Below the pieces are notes generated by a model. It made no database searches. It saw only the letters and a list, made by a program, of their open reading frames with translations, and was not told the DNA's origin. The position numbers and the translations under genes are program-made. DNA of 64,000 nucleotides from NCBI RefSeq assembly GCF_013410105.1, contig NZ_JACCCJ010000001.1, forward strand, positions 1,736,001 through 1,800,000, read 5' to 3'. This DNA comes from Sphingopyxis sp. JAI108. GTDB lineage: Bacteria; Pseudomonadota; Alphaproteobacteria; Sphingomonadales; Sphingomonadaceae. This document shows, piece after piece, positions 17,556 to 26,881 of the stretch (position 1 is the stretch's first letter; every line of letters starts with the position of its first letter).

Positions 17556-18917
17556 ATGAATTTTGCCGACCTCGGCCTTTCCGAAGAACTTTTGCGCGCG
17601 ATCAACGAGTCGGGCTATACCGAACCGACCGCCATTCAGGCGGGTGCGATCCCCTCGGTTCTGATGATGCGCGACATGATCGGCATCGCCCAGACGGGGA
17701 CAGGCAAGACGGCCTCCTTCGTGTTGCCGATGATCGACATCCTCGCGCACGGCCGCGCCCGCGCGCTGATGCCGCGTTCGCTGATCCTCGAACCGACGCG
17801 CGAGCTCGCGGCGCAGGTTGCCGAGAATTTCGAGAAATACGGCAAATATCACAAGCTTTCGATGGCGCTGCTGATTGGCGGCGTGCAGATGGGCGACCAG
17901 GTCAAGGCGCTGGAAAAGGGCGTCGATGTCCTGATCGCGACGCCGGGCCGCCTGATGGACCTGTTCGAGCGCGGCAAGATCCTGCTCACCGGCTGCAACC
18001 TGCTGGTGATCGACGAGGCGGACCGGATGCTCGACATGGGCTTCATCCCCGACATTGAGAATATCTGCACCAAGCTGCCGGCGAATCGGCAGACGCTGCT
18101 CTTCTCGGCGACGATGCCGCCACCGATCAAGAAGCTGGCCGACAAGTTCCTCTCGAACCCGAAGACGATCGAGGTCGCGCGTCCGGCGAGTCGGAACGAG
18201 AATATCGAGCAGTTCCTCGTAAAGACGTCGGAACGCGGCAAGCGCGATACGTTGCGCGACCTGATCGAAGCGGAGGAAGTCGGTACCGCGATCATCTTCT
18301 GCAACCGCAAGACCACGGTGCGCGAACTGGCGAAATCGCTCCAGCGCTATGGCTACAAGGCGGGCGAGATTCAGGGTGACATGGATCAGTCGAGCCGCAC
18401 AGCCGAACTCGACCGGTTCAAGGCGGGAACGATCAATATTCTAGTCGCGTCGGACGTTGCGGCACGCGGGCTCGACGTCAAGGGTGTCAGCCACGTCTTC
18501 AATTTCGATGCACCGTGGCATCCCGACGATTATGTCCATCGCATCGGCCGCACTGGCCGCGCGGGCGCCCAGGGGCGCGCGTTCACGCTGGTGACGCCAT
18601 CGGACGACGAGGCGGTCGACAATATCCAGAAGCTGACCGGCTATCAGATTCCGGTGCATGATGGCGGCGCCGGGGGCGCTCCCGTCCCGGCGAGCGAAGG
18701 CGACACCGAAGGGCGCGAACCGCGCCGCAGCGGACGGCGCGCGAGCCCGAAAGCGGGGAAGGAGCCGAAGCGCGCTGCCGAAAAGCCGCGCGAGGCACCG
18801 AAGAAAGACCCCGAGCGGAAACCGGCGCCGCGGACACGACGTGACGATGACGATGGCCCCGACGATGGCTGGAACGGCCCGATGCCCGATTTCTTGTCGG
18901 TGGGTTTCGGCAGCTGA
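17556..18917 (+). CDS. DEAD-box ATP-dependent RNA helicase (RhlE-like)
   Basis: The 453-residue protein has all DEAD-box motifs in order: Q motif (GYTEPTAIQ), AQTGTGKT, PTRELAAQ, GG, TPGRLMDL, DEADRML, SAT, IIFCNRKTT, ARGLDVKGV and HRIGRTGRAG. The C-terminal 85 residues are a basic, low-complexity tail (RSGRRASPKAGKEPKRA and similar), likely RNA binding. These proteins remodel RNA in ribosome assembly or decay. The start MNFADLGLS is the family start; the longer frame from 17490 lacks support. Confidence 0.92.
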   Translation: MNFADLGLSEELLRAINESGYTEPTAIQAGAIPSVLMMRDMIGIAQTGTGKTASFVLPMIDILAHGRARALMPRSLILEPTRELAAQVAENFEKYGKYHKLSMALLIGGVQMGDQVKALEKGVDVLIATPGRLMDLFERGKILLTGCNLLVIDEADRMLDMGFIPDIENICTKLPANRQTLLFSATMPPPIKKLADKFLSNPKTIEVARPASRNENIEQFLVKTSERGKRDTLRDLIEAEEVGTAIIFCNRKTTVRELAKSLQRYGYKAGEIQGDMDQSSRTAELDRFKAGTINILVASDVAARGLDVKGVSHVFNFDAPWHPDDYVHRIGRTGRAGAQGRAFTLVTPSDDEAVDNIQKLTGYQIPVHDGGAGGAPVPASEGDTEGREPRRSGRRASPKAGKEPKRAAEKPREAPKKDPERKPAPRTRRDDDDGPDDGWNGPMPDFLSVGFGS

Positions 18918-19024
18918 GCTGAAGGGCTCTTCGGTTCGACCTGATGGCGGTTTGGGGTGGCGGAGCGGACGATCCCTATCCCGTCATGGCAGCTATCCGC
19001 CGCCAGCTACCACCGCTGGTTATT

Positions 19025-20038
19025 TTACAACCGAACCAGCATCTTCCCGATATTGCCGCCTGAAAACAGGCCGAGGAAGGCATCTGGCGCCGCCTCGATC
19101 CCTTGGTGGACGGTTTCGCGGATCGTCACCGCGCCGCTGGCGATCAGGCCACCCATGTCGGCGTAGAATTCTTCCATGCAGTCGATGAACTGGTCGGTGT
19201 AGATGAAGCCTTCCAAGCGGATGCGCGCGGGGATGGTGCGGATGAGATATTTCATCTCCTGGGGCTTCGCGTCATTATAGGCGTCGATCATCCCGCAGAT
19301 CGCGAAGCGCGCAAAATCATTCGCGGTCGCAAATGCCGCGTCGAGATGTTCGCCACCGACATTGTCGAAATAAACGTCGATGCCCGATTTGCCGAGCCGT
19401 TCGAGCGCGGCGGCCAGCTGAGCCAACACCGGACCCGCCTTGTAATCGACCACCGCATCGGCGCCGAGTTCGGTCACCCAGCCGCATTTTTCCGCGCCGC
19501 CGGCCGAGCCGACGACCGTCATCTCGCGCGCCTTGGCGATCTGGACTACTGCCGAACCGACCGCGCCCGCGGCCGCCGAGACGAAGACGGTATCGCCGGG
19601 TTTCGCTGCCGCGACGCGCAGCAGGCCAATCCAGGCCGTGCCGCCCGTCAATCCCATATTGTGCAGGAAGGTCTGCGGCGGCAGGCCTGCGGCAAGCAGG
19701 TCGGCGGGCAGCTTGTTGGGCATCATGTCGAGACCGATGATGCCGCCTTCGCGCCAGCCGCCCATGTGGAGGATGAGGTCGCCGGGGGCAAAGCCCTCGA
19801 TCCGGCTTTCGACGACTTCGCCGATCGCGCCGCCGGTCATCGGCTGGTCCAGCTGGAAACTCGCCGCATAGCTTTTGGCGTCATTCATCCGCCCGCGCAT
19901 ATAGGGGTCGACCGAGAGCCAGAGGTTGCGCACGCGAAGCTGGTCTTTTTCGAGAGCAGCCTCAGGAAGGTCACGGAGCGCGAAATTGTCGATCGTCGGC
20001 AGTCCCTGCGGACGACCGGTCAGGTGCCAGGCTTTCAT
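19025..20038 (-). CDS. NADP-dependent medium-chain oxidoreductase (CurA/leukotriene B4 dehydrogenase-like)
   Basis: The 337-residue protein is a zinc-free MDR-family reductase: LWLSVDPYMRGRM near residue 45, VFVSAAAGAVGSAVVQIAK as the NADP-binding Rossmann entry, VYFDNVGG, and a C-terminal EGFIYTDQF. Close relatives reduce the C=C bond of enones. The start is placed at 20038 (MKAWHLTGRPQG), since the longer frame to 20239 would translate through the tRNA-Ala gene. A G-rich stretch (GGGGGGA) lies just upstream as a possible ribosome site. Confidence 0.9.
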   Translation of the reverse strand: MKAWHLTGRPQGLPTIDNFALRDLPEAALEKDQLRVRNLWLSVDPYMRGRMNDAKSYAASFQLDQPMTGGAIGEVVESRIEGFAPGDLILHMGGWREGGIIGLDMMPNKLPADLLAAGLPPQTFLHNMGLTGGTAWIGLLRVAAAKPGDTVFVSAAAGAVGSAVVQIAKAREMTVVGSAGGAEKCGWVTELGADAVVDYKAGPVLAQLAAALERLGKSGIDVYFDNVGGEHLDAAFATANDFARFAICGMIDAYNDAKPQEMKYLIRTIPARIRLEGFIYTDQFIDCMEEFYADMGGLIASGAVTIRETVHQGIEAAPDAFLGLFSGGNIGKMLVRL

Positions 20039-20137
20039 CGGAATCCCCCCATTCCTCAAAAAAACTTCGCGGCGACGACAAAGCTCAGAAAAGCCGTTGC
20101 CACTGCCGGACAGTGCCGTTAAGACCCCGCCGGTCGC

Positions 20138-20213
20138 GGGGCCGTAGCTCAGATGGGAGAGCGCTGCAATCGCACTGCAGAGGTCAGGGGTTCGATTCCC
20201 CTCGGCTCCACCA
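20138..20213 (+). tRNA. tRNA-Ala (anticodon CGC)
   Basis: The 76-base gene folds into a full cloverleaf: acceptor GGGGCCG pairs with CGGCTCC, D arm GCTC/GAGC, anticodon stem CTGCA/TGCAG around loop ATCGCAC giving CGC, and T arm AGGGG-TTCGATT-CCCCT. The discriminator is A and the CCA end is encoded. It reads Ala codon GCG. The long hairpin at 20234-20314 lies 20 bases downstream. Confidence 0.96.
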
Positions 20214-20233
20214 GCGACTTCCTCCCGTTTCGT

Positions 20234-20314
20234 CGGCACCGGCCCGCTTCCCCACCCGGCCTCCCCGATGATGGCAGCCTATGGGAGGCCGGGTGGGGGA
20301 GCGGGCCGGTGCCG
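20234..20314. repeat. Long near-perfect inverted repeat (32-bp arms)
   Basis: Arms 20234-20265 and 20283-20314 pair over 32 bases with a single G-T pair; the loop is 17 bases. GC content is very high. Neither side has a T tract, so it is not a classical Rho-independent terminator. It fills the space between tRNA-Ala and the end of the convergent acyl-CoA dehydrogenase gene, eight bases from that gene's stop. Confidence 0.9.
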
Positions 20315-20321
20315 TTAGCCC

Positions 20322-21485
20322 TTAACCGACATAATCCCGAATCATATTCTTTGCGATCACTAGCTGCTGGATCTGTGTCGTCCCTTCATAAATGCGGTAA
20401 ATGCGGCAGTCGCGATAGAAGCGTTCGGCCAGATATTCCTTGAGATAGCCGGCGCCGCCGTGAATCTGGACGACGCGATCGGCGACGCGTCCGCACATTT
20501 CGCTGGCGAACATCTTGGTCGCCGCCGCCTCGACCAATATCTTCTCGCCCCGATCGGCGCGCGCGCAGGCGTCGTTCAGCATGCAGTCGGCGGCATAGAT
20601 TTCGGCCTTGCTGTCGGCGAGCATCGCCTGGATCAGCTGGAAATTGGCGATGGGTTCGCCGAATGCCTTGCGCTCCATCGCATATTGAAGGCCGACGTCG
20701 AGCATACGTTTGGCATAGCCGACGCTCGCTGCGGCGACCGACAGGCGGCCGTTGTCGAGGCTCTGCATCGCCGCGCGGAAGCCGATGCCTTCCTCGCCGC
20801 CGAGCAGCGCATCGCCATCGACATGCACATCCTCGAGGATCACGTCGGCGATCTGTGATCCCGCCTGGCCCATCTTGCCGTCGGGCTTGCCGATCGACAC
20901 ACCCGGGGCGTCGCGGGGGACGAGGAAGGCGCTGACATGCGCATTCTTGGGCAGCGCCTCCGCATTGGTGCGCGCCATGACGAGGATGACGTCGGCGAAG
21001 GGCGCGTTGGTGATGTAGCGCTTGGTGCCGTTCAGGACGTAGCCATTGCCGTCGCGCACCGCGCGCGTCTTCATCGCCGCGCTGTCCGACCCGCTGTCGG
21101 GCTCCGTAAGCCCAAAGGCCGCGATCGCGCCGCCCGCGAGGCGGGGCAGCCAATGCGCCTTTTGCTGGTCGGTGCCGAAACCGACGATCGATTTGCACAC
21201 CATCCCGATGTTGATCGAAACGATCGAGCGGTAGGCGGGCGAGGCATAGGCGAGTTCGCGGATGAAGCCGACATATTGGCCGACGTTCATGCCCGCGCCG
21301 CCAAACTCCTCGGGCATCGTCACGCCGAACAGTCCCATCTCGCGCATTTCGGCAAGGATATCGTCGGGGACACGGCCGAGCTCTTCGAGCTGGTTTTCGG
21401 CCGGGATCAGCCGCTCGCGGACATAGCGTCGCAGCTGCTCGATGAAGGCTTCGTAGATATCGGCGTCCATGCCCGGATTGATCAT
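20322..21485 (-). CDS. Acyl-CoA dehydrogenase
   Basis: The 387-residue protein has the full acyl-CoA dehydrogenase fold: an N-terminal helical domain, FGLTEPDSGSD (FAD/substrate beta domain signature), KRYITNAPFAD, and in the C-terminal domain QIHGGAGYLKEY followed by RDCRIYRIYEGTTQIQ, where the Glu of YEGT is the expected catalytic base. It oxidises acyl-CoA to enoyl-CoA and passes electrons to ETF. The chain length is undetermined. It starts downstream of the AspH-like gene by 20 bases, and the two may be cotranscribed. Confidence 0.93.
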   Translation of the reverse strand: MINPGMDADIYEAFIEQLRRYVRERLIPAENQLEELGRVPDDILAEMREMGLFGVTMPEEFGGAGMNVGQYVGFIRELAYASPAYRSIVSINIGMVCKSIVGFGTDQQKAHWLPRLAGGAIAAFGLTEPDSGSDSAAMKTRAVRDGNGYVLNGTKRYITNAPFADVILVMARTNAEALPKNAHVSAFLVPRDAPGVSIGKPDGKMGQAGSQIADVILEDVHVDGDALLGGEEGIGFRAAMQSLDNGRLSVAAASVGYAKRMLDVGLQYAMERKAFGEPIANFQLIQAMLADSKAEIYAADCMLNDACARADRGEKILVEAAATKMFASEMCGRVADRVVQIHGGAGYLKEYLAERFYRDCRIYRIYEGTTQIQQLVIAKNMIRDYVG

Positions 21486-21505
21486 CGTCTTCCTGTCCCC
21501 TTGGT

Positions 21506-22567
21506 CTATTGTTCGCCATATGTGTCGATCGCCGCGAAGATACGCGTCAATTGTTCGCGCTCGTCGGCATCGATATCGGGACGCCAGATTTCGAACAGCA
21601 GGATGGTGCGGTCACTGGTTCCGCGGTTCCACGCCTCATGCTCGAAACTGTCGTCGAAAATCAGAAGCTCCCCTTCGCGCCAGCTGCGCGTTTCGGCGCC
21701 GACGCGCAGGCCACAGTCGTCGGGCACGATCAGCGGCAGATGGCAGATAAGCCGCGTGTTGAGCATGCCGTGGTGCGGCTGGATATGCGTGCCGGGGGTG
21801 AGGCGCGAAAAGAGCGCGATCGGCGCGCGCCCGGGGATCACGGGTTGCGGCGCGAGTTCCAGCGCGGCGAGGGCGGCGGGGCAAAGCGCCGCCATGCCGT
21901 CGGCGACCGCGCCATCCTTCCAGAGCCATGCCGCGCCCCAGCCGGGCTTGTCGAGCAGCGGGTTGTTCGGCGGCGGCCGGTCGGGGCTGGCGGTAACATA
22001 GGGACCGAACGGATCGGCCGCGCCGTCAACCATCGCCAGCAGCTCGGCGCGGATCGCGTCGGTCGCGGCCTCGACCGCATCGACCCAGCCGAAATCGGAC
22101 CGTTCGAAAAAGGGTCGTTGGGCGAGACCGGGAAAATAGAACATGCTCGGCTGTTGCACATAGAGCGGTTGCTCGCCGGCGAGCATCCTGAGCGCTTCGG
22201 CTACACGCGGCGTGGCGTTTCCGGTGTCGATACCCGCACCGCGCAACTGGCCGAGCAGATGATCGGCAAAGGCGCGGTCGGTCTCCGCGAGGAATTGCTC
22301 GGCGCGCTGGAGGCCCGGGTGAAGTGACGGCGGAACGCCGCGCGCCTGCGCCGCGGTGCCCAGCGCGAGGCGGTAATAGCTGCCCGCCGCGCGATCGTCG
22401 GCAAGGCGGCGCTTGAGCTCCGCCATCGCGAGCAATGCGGGGATATTGCCGCGGTCGGCGCGGATCGTGGCGTCGAGTATGGCCGTTTCGGCGGCAACGT
22501 CGCCGCGGCGGTGCGCGTCGCGCGCCTGATCCAGCCATGTCGTCTGCCCCGTCATGGCCTTTGCCAT
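21506..22567 (-). CDS. Aspartyl/asparaginyl beta-hydroxylase-like dioxygenase with TPR-like N-terminus
   Basis: The 353-residue protein has a helical, TPR-like N-terminus (about 8-105) and a C-terminal AspH cupin domain. Visible motifs are THIQPHHGMLNTRLICHLPL, CGLRVG, LLIFDDSFEHEAWN, and a final ILLFEIWRPD. The two His residues, in QPHHG and FEHEAWN, are the expected iron ligands for 2-oxoglutarate-dependent hydroxylation. The substrate is unknown. Starts at 22567 (MAKAMTG) or 22555 (MTGQ) are both possible; the longer frame to 22726 overlaps the DUF4349 gene. Confidence 0.85.
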   Translation of the reverse strand: MAKAMTGQTTWLDQARDAHRRGDVAAETAILDATIRADRGNIPALLAMAELKRRLADDRAAGSYYRLALGTAAQARGVPPSLHPGLQRAEQFLAETDRAFADHLLGQLRGAGIDTGNATPRVAEALRMLAGEQPLYVQQPSMFYFPGLAQRPFFERSDFGWVDAVEAATDAIRAELLAMVDGAADPFGPYVTASPDRPPPNNPLLDKPGWGAAWLWKDGAVADGMAALCPAALAALELAPQPVIPGRAPIALFSRLTPGTHIQPHHGMLNTRLICHLPLIVPDDCGLRVGAETRSWREGELLIFDDSFEHEAWNRGTSDRTILLFEIWRPDIDADEREQLTRIFAAIDTYGEQ

Positions 22568-22605
22568 AACGGGGCGCCGGACCTTTGCAAGCGCGCGCCC
22601 GGGTC

Positions 22606-23532
22606 TCAGTCGACCGGCGGCGCCGGCGCGGTGGCAGTTTTGGAGGCTCCGCGCAGCCATTTCCGGATCGCGAGCGCGGCCGCCGTGCGCCATCCCGCGA
22701 GCAGTAACAGGAATAGCGCGGCCCATGGCAGAACCGCCGCCCCGACGACGAGGAGGAACGACAGCATCACGCTGCCGCTACGGATCAGCATGTTCAGCGC
22801 GTCGCTGAACGGATTGCCGTAACCGATGCCCGGCAGCCCGCCGGTGCTGACATAGTCGAACTGCATCGGCGTGGTCGCAAGCATCGCTTCGCCGGCGCGG
22901 CGCGTATCGCGCTCGCCGTCGAGCTGCCGCCGCATCGCGGAAATTTGTTGCTGCAATTCGGTGCGCTCGCGGTCGCCGAGGCCGCCTTGCTTCAGCCGCG
23001 CCTCCAGCCGGGCGATTTCGGCACCGATATCGGCGCTGCGGCGCTGTGATTCGCCGATCTGCGTTCCTACATCCTCGCCACTGATTCGCGCCTCCGCCAG
23101 CACCCCTTCCGCCTTTTCGACGCTGCCGATCGCGTCGCGCCCGAACTTGCGCGCGATGGCGGGGTCGAGCTTGAACAGCAGCTGCGCCTCGACTTCATCT
23201 TCGCGGACGAGGCGATAGGTCATGCCGGTGATGCGGCAGCGCGTGGTGCCGAGGGCTTCGCATGCGGCGGCATGTTCCTCTTGCATCTTTGCAATGCGAT
23301 TGTCGTCGAGGCGGAAGGCATAGGCGTAGTTGAAGGCGACCCCGGGCGCCGATGTGACCGCGACGTTGGGCGGGCGCATCGCGGCTGGCGCCGGGATTGC
23401 CTGCGTCGACGCCGTTTCGGCGGCGTCGCCGGGTGTCATGTCATAGGCGGGAGCATCGAGGGGTTCGGCGGGTTTTTCCGAACAGCCGACCAGGGCGAGC
23501 GCCATCGCGCCCGCTAAGAGCTTGGTTTTCAT
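22606..23532 (-). CDS. DUF4349 lipoprotein with coiled coil and membrane helices
   Basis: The 308-residue protein begins with a lipoprotein signal (ALALVGCSE). A DUF4349 domain follows: YAYAFRLDDNRI, then MTYRLVREDEVEAQLLFKL, and a long coiled coil of alternating Glu, Arg and Gln (about 145-205). Near the C-terminus two hydrophobic stretches (VMLSFLLVVGAAVLPWAALF and LLLAGWRTAAALA) form membrane segments. The function of the family is unknown; it is thought to be an envelope protein. The start at 23532 is set by the signal peptide. Confidence 0.82.
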   Translation of the reverse strand: MKTKLLAGAMALALVGCSEKPAEPLDAPAYDMTPGDAAETASTQAIPAPAAMRPPNVAVTSAPGVAFNYAYAFRLDDNRIAKMQEEHAAACEALGTTRCRITGMTYRLVREDEVEAQLLFKLDPAIARKFGRDAIGSVEKAEGVLAEARISGEDVGTQIGESQRRSADIGAEIARLEARLKQGGLGDRERTELQQQISAMRRQLDGERDTRRAGEAMLATTPMQFDYVSTGGLPGIGYGNPFSDALNMLIRSGSVMLSFLLVVGAAVLPWAALFLLLLAGWRTAAALAIRKWLRGASKTATAPAPPVD

Positions 23533-23604
23533 GAAATCTCTCCCAACATGCGACTCGGGTCGCATGTGATTTCATATCATAATTGATTGAGTAGACAATA
23601 TGGA

Positions 23605-25917
23605 TCAGGCGAGCTTTACGAAACTGTCGAGAACCCGCTTGCTGCCAGCCTGATCGAATTCGACTTCGAGCTTGTTGCCGTCGATATCGATGATTTCGCC
23701 GTAACCGAACTTCTCATGGAAAACGCGCATTCCGATCGCGAGATCCGATCGCGCCTTGGCGCCGACCGAGGCGGCGGGTCCCCGCTCGGAGGGGGCAGGG
23801 GCGCGGGTGGCGGTCGTGGAGGTTGCTAGCGCGCGCTGCCATGCCGGGCCGCGCGTCATCGTGCGGGCCGGCTGACGCTCGGCGACATGCGCGAAGGGAT
23901 CGCCCTGTGCCGACCAGTTGGCTCGCCACAGGCTCTGCCCGCCGCCGAAACTGTTTTCGCTATCGACATGCTCGGGCGGGATTTCGCCGATGAAGCGGCT
24001 GGGGATGCTGCTCATCCACTGGCCATAGATGCGGCGGTTCGCGGCGTGATAGATGCTCGCGCGCTGGCGGGCGCGGGTGATCGCGACATAGGCGAGGCGG
24101 CGTTCTTCCTCGAGGCTCGCAGTGCCGCCTTCGTCCATCGACCGCTGCGACGGGAACACGCCATCCTCCCACCCTGCGAGGAAGACATGATCGAATTCGA
24201 GGCCCTTCGCCGCGTGGATCGTCATGATCGTCACCGTCTCGGTCTGGTCGTCATTGTCGCGGTCCATGACGAGGCTGACATGCTCGAGAAAGGCTTCGAG
24301 CGATTCATATTCTTCCATCGCGCGAACGAGTTCGGAGAGATTTTCGAGCCGCCCCGCGGCATCGGCGCTGCGATCGGCCTGCAGCATCGCCGTATAGCCC
24401 GATTCGTCGAGGATGAGCTGGGTGAGCTCGGGATGCGGCAGCGCGTTCGCCTTGCCCTGCCAGTTCCGCATCACCGCGATGAAATTGGCGAGCTGGCGGC
24501 GCGCCTGCGGGGTCAGCTCGTCGGTTTCGGTGATCCGCGACGCGGCTTGAAACAGCGGCACGCGCTCGGCCCGCGCGAACTGGTGGATCCGCGCGAGCGC
24601 CTTGTCGCCAAGGCCGCGCTTCGGAACGTTGACGATGCGTTCGAACGCCAGGTCGTCGGCGCTCGACTGGACGAGCCGGAGATAGGCGAGCGCATCGCGG
24701 ATTTCGGCGCGCTCATAAAAGCGGAAACCGCCGACGATGCGGTACGGCATTCCGATCGCGATGAAACGGTCCTCGAACTCGCGCGTCTGGAACTGCGCGC
24801 GGACGAGGATCGCGGCGCGGTCGAGACTGACCTTGCGATGCTGGAGCGTCTCCAGCTCCTCGCCGATCCGCCGCGCTTCCTCGGGCCCGTCCCACACGCC
24901 GACCACCCGAACCTTGTCGCCCGCGTCGAGCTCGGTCCACAGCGTCTTGCCGAGGCGGCCGCTGTTCTGCGCGATCAGCGCCGACGCGGCAGCAAGTATC
25001 TGCGGCGTCGAGCGATAATTCTGTTCGAGGCGGATCACCGTCGCGCCGGGGAAGTCCTTTTCGAAGCGCAGGATGTTCGCGACCTCGGCGCCGCGCCACG
25101 AATAGATCGACTGGTCGTCGTCGCCGACGCAGCAGATATTCTTGCGCGCCTGCGCGAGCAGGCGGAGCCAGAGATACTGGCTGGCGTTGGTGTCCTGATA
25201 TTCGTCGACGAGGACATATTTGAAACGCTGCTGATATTGCTCCAGCACGTCGCGGTGCGTCTTCAGGATCACGAGCATGTGGAGCAAGAGGTCGCCGAAA
25301 TCGCAGGCGTTGAGCGTCTTCAGCCGCGCCTGATAGAGCGCGTAGAAATGCTGCCCCTTGCCGTCGGCATAGGCTTCCTTGTCGGACGCATCGAGATCGG
25401 CGGGCGTGAGCCCGCGATTCTTCCATTTGTCGATCAGCCCGGCGAGTTGGCGTGCGGGCCAGCGCTTCTCGTCGAGCCCTTCGGCCTGGATAAGCTGTTT
25501 CAGCACGCGCAGCTGGTCGTCGGTGTCGAGGATCGTGAAATTGCTCTGCAGCCCGACGAGCTCGGCGTGGCGGCGCAGCATCTTCGCCGCGATGCTGTGA
25601 AAGGTGCCGAGCCAGGGCATACCCTCGACCGCGTCGCCGATCATCCGCCCGATGCGCTCGCGCATCTCGCGCGCGGCCTTGTTGGTAAAGGTCACCGCGA
25701 GGATTTCGGACGGCCATGCACGCCGCGTCGCGATAATATGCGCGAGGCGCGCGGTGAGCGCGGCGGTTTTGCCCGTGCCCGCCCCCGCGAGCATCAGCAC
25801 GGGGCCTTCGGTGGTCAGCACCGCCTGCCGCTGCGGACCGTTCAAGCCTTGCAGATAGGGTGGGTCCGACGGGTCGGGTGGGGGCAGGTCGGGCAGCGAG
25901 GCGGGGGTATCGTTCAC
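23605..25917 (-). CDS. uvrD: UvrD/PcrA-type ATP-dependent DNA helicase
   Basis: The 770-residue protein is a superfamily 1A 3'-5' helicase: LNGPQRQAVLTTEGP (Q motif), AGAGTGKT (Walker A), TFTNKAAREMRERI, VDEYQDTN (Walker B region), VGDDDQSIYSWRGA, LEQNYRST, TIHAAKGLEFDHVFL and RRLAYVAITRAR. The C-terminal end (VFHEKFGYGEIIDIDGNKLE) is the Tudor-like module of PcrA/UvrD that binds RNA polymerase. It serves in excision repair and replication restart. The start is a GTG at 25917. The DUF2520 gene ends ten bases upstream on the same strand. Confidence 0.95.
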   Translation of the reverse strand: MNDTPASLPDLPPPDPSDPPYLQGLNGPQRQAVLTTEGPVLMLAGAGTGKTAALTARLAHIIATRRAWPSEILAVTFTNKAAREMRERIGRMIGDAVEGMPWLGTFHSIAAKMLRRHAELVGLQSNFTILDTDDQLRVLKQLIQAEGLDEKRWPARQLAGLIDKWKNRGLTPADLDASDKEAYADGKGQHFYALYQARLKTLNACDFGDLLLHMLVILKTHRDVLEQYQQRFKYVLVDEYQDTNASQYLWLRLLAQARKNICCVGDDDQSIYSWRGAEVANILRFEKDFPGATVIRLEQNYRSTPQILAAASALIAQNSGRLGKTLWTELDAGDKVRVVGVWDGPEEARRIGEELETLQHRKVSLDRAAILVRAQFQTREFEDRFIAIGMPYRIVGGFRFYERAEIRDALAYLRLVQSSADDLAFERIVNVPKRGLGDKALARIHQFARAERVPLFQAASRITETDELTPQARRQLANFIAVMRNWQGKANALPHPELTQLILDESGYTAMLQADRSADAAGRLENLSELVRAMEEYESLEAFLEHVSLVMDRDNDDQTETVTIMTIHAAKGLEFDHVFLAGWEDGVFPSQRSMDEGGTASLEEERRLAYVAITRARQRASIYHAANRRIYGQWMSSIPSRFIGEIPPEHVDSENSFGGGQSLWRANWSAQGDPFAHVAERQPARTMTRGPAWQRALATSTTATRAPAPSERGPAASVGAKARSDLAIGMRVFHEKFGYGEIIDIDGNKLEVEFDQAGSKRVLDSFVKLA

Positions 25918-25927
25918 GCGCGAACGA

Positions 25928-26809
25928 TTAGGGAACAGCGAGCAGGCTGTCCAGTGCGGTGAGGCGGGCCGGTGGCGTGCTTCCGTGTCGTTTCAATTCG
26001 CCGAGGGTTGCCCGTGCCATCGCGCGATAGGCGGGCAAAAGGTCGGGGCTCTGCACCCGGAGCGTTTCGAGATGCCCGCCGATCGTGTGCGCGTCGCCGC
26101 GCAGTAACGGCCCCGACAATCCCGCGAAACCCAGGGCGAGGCTGTTTTCGAGCGCGGCGCGTACAAGCGGAGCAAGCAGAGCGGGGGGATCATCGACCCC
26201 CGCATCCTCCAATGCGCTCGCTGCGCCCGTGATCAGCGTCACGAGATGGTTCGACGCATGGCAGAGCGCCGCATGATAGAGTGCCCGCCGGTCCTCGGCG
26301 ATTTCGACCGCGATGCCGCCGAACAGCGCGACGATGCGTTGGGCTTGTCCGGTGGCCTCGCTCGTCGAGCCGGTGATCGCGAAGCGCGCGCCGGTCATGC
26401 GCCGCACCTCGGCCTGCGGGTCGCCGGTGAAGGTCATTGCCGGGTGGATCGCGGCGGTCCGGGCGCCGATGAGGCGAAGCGGTTCCAGGATCGCCGCGCC
26501 GCTTCGCCCGCTGACGTGAAAGATCATGACGCTGCGATCCGCCGGCAGCGCCGCCGCGATACCCGGCACGATTTTTTCCAGCGCATCGTCGGCGACGGCG
26601 ACCGCGATGACGTCGCATTCGGCGATCAGGCGGTCGAGGTCGGGTTCCGCAAGGGCGCCGACGCCCTCCGCCGCGCCGCCCGCCTTTTCGGGTGAGCGAC
26701 CCCACATCATCGGCGATGCGCTCGCATGTGGTCCCAGCGCAAGAGCAAGCGCCTGCGCGACCCGGCCTGCGCCGACAATACCGGGCTGCTGAAAACGAAA
26801 GTCGGTCAT
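25928..26809 (-). CDS. Rossmann-like and DUF2520 domain protein
   Basis: The 293-residue protein has an N-terminal NAD(P)-binding fold (GIVGAGRVAQALALAL, then VAVADDALEKIVP) and a C-terminal DUF2520 helical domain containing HAALCHASNHLVTLI and LVRAALENSLALG. The layout resembles 6-phosphogluconate dehydrogenase-type or ketopantoate reductase-like proteins. Its reaction is unproven; family members often neighbour pantothenate genes, but none is present here. The start MTDFRFQQPG at 26809 is chosen because the extension to 26878 has no domain content. It is likely cotranscribed with uvrD. Confidence 0.85.
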   Translation of the reverse strand: MTDFRFQQPGIVGAGRVAQALALALGPHASASPMMWGRSPEKAGGAAEGVGALAEPDLDRLIAECDVIAVAVADDALEKIVPGIAAALPADRSVMIFHVSGRSGAAILEPLRLIGARTAAIHPAMTFTGDPQAEVRRMTGARFAITGSTSEATGQAQRIVALFGGIAVEIAEDRRALYHAALCHASNHLVTLITGAASALEDAGVDDPPALLAPLVRAALENSLALGFAGLSGPLLRGDAHTIGGHLETLRVQSPDLLPAYRAMARATLGELKRHGSTPPARLTALDSLLAVP

Positions 26810-26881
26810 ACGCGCCGTTGTAACGTGCGGGTAAGTGTTTCGCCAACGGAACGTCAGTTTTCGACCGGAAGTTGACATTCG

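Noticed and set aside
19025-20239. Extended oxidoreductase start reading through 20138-20213
   Set aside because: The extension translates a complete tRNA-Ala gene; the family start at 20038 fits.
20100-20330. An integrated element at tRNA-Ala
   Set aside because: I found no integrase gene and no duplicate of the tRNA 3' end in the window.
23887-25962. 691-residue plus-strand frame
   Set aside because: It is antisense to uvrD, a result of high-GC codon bias.
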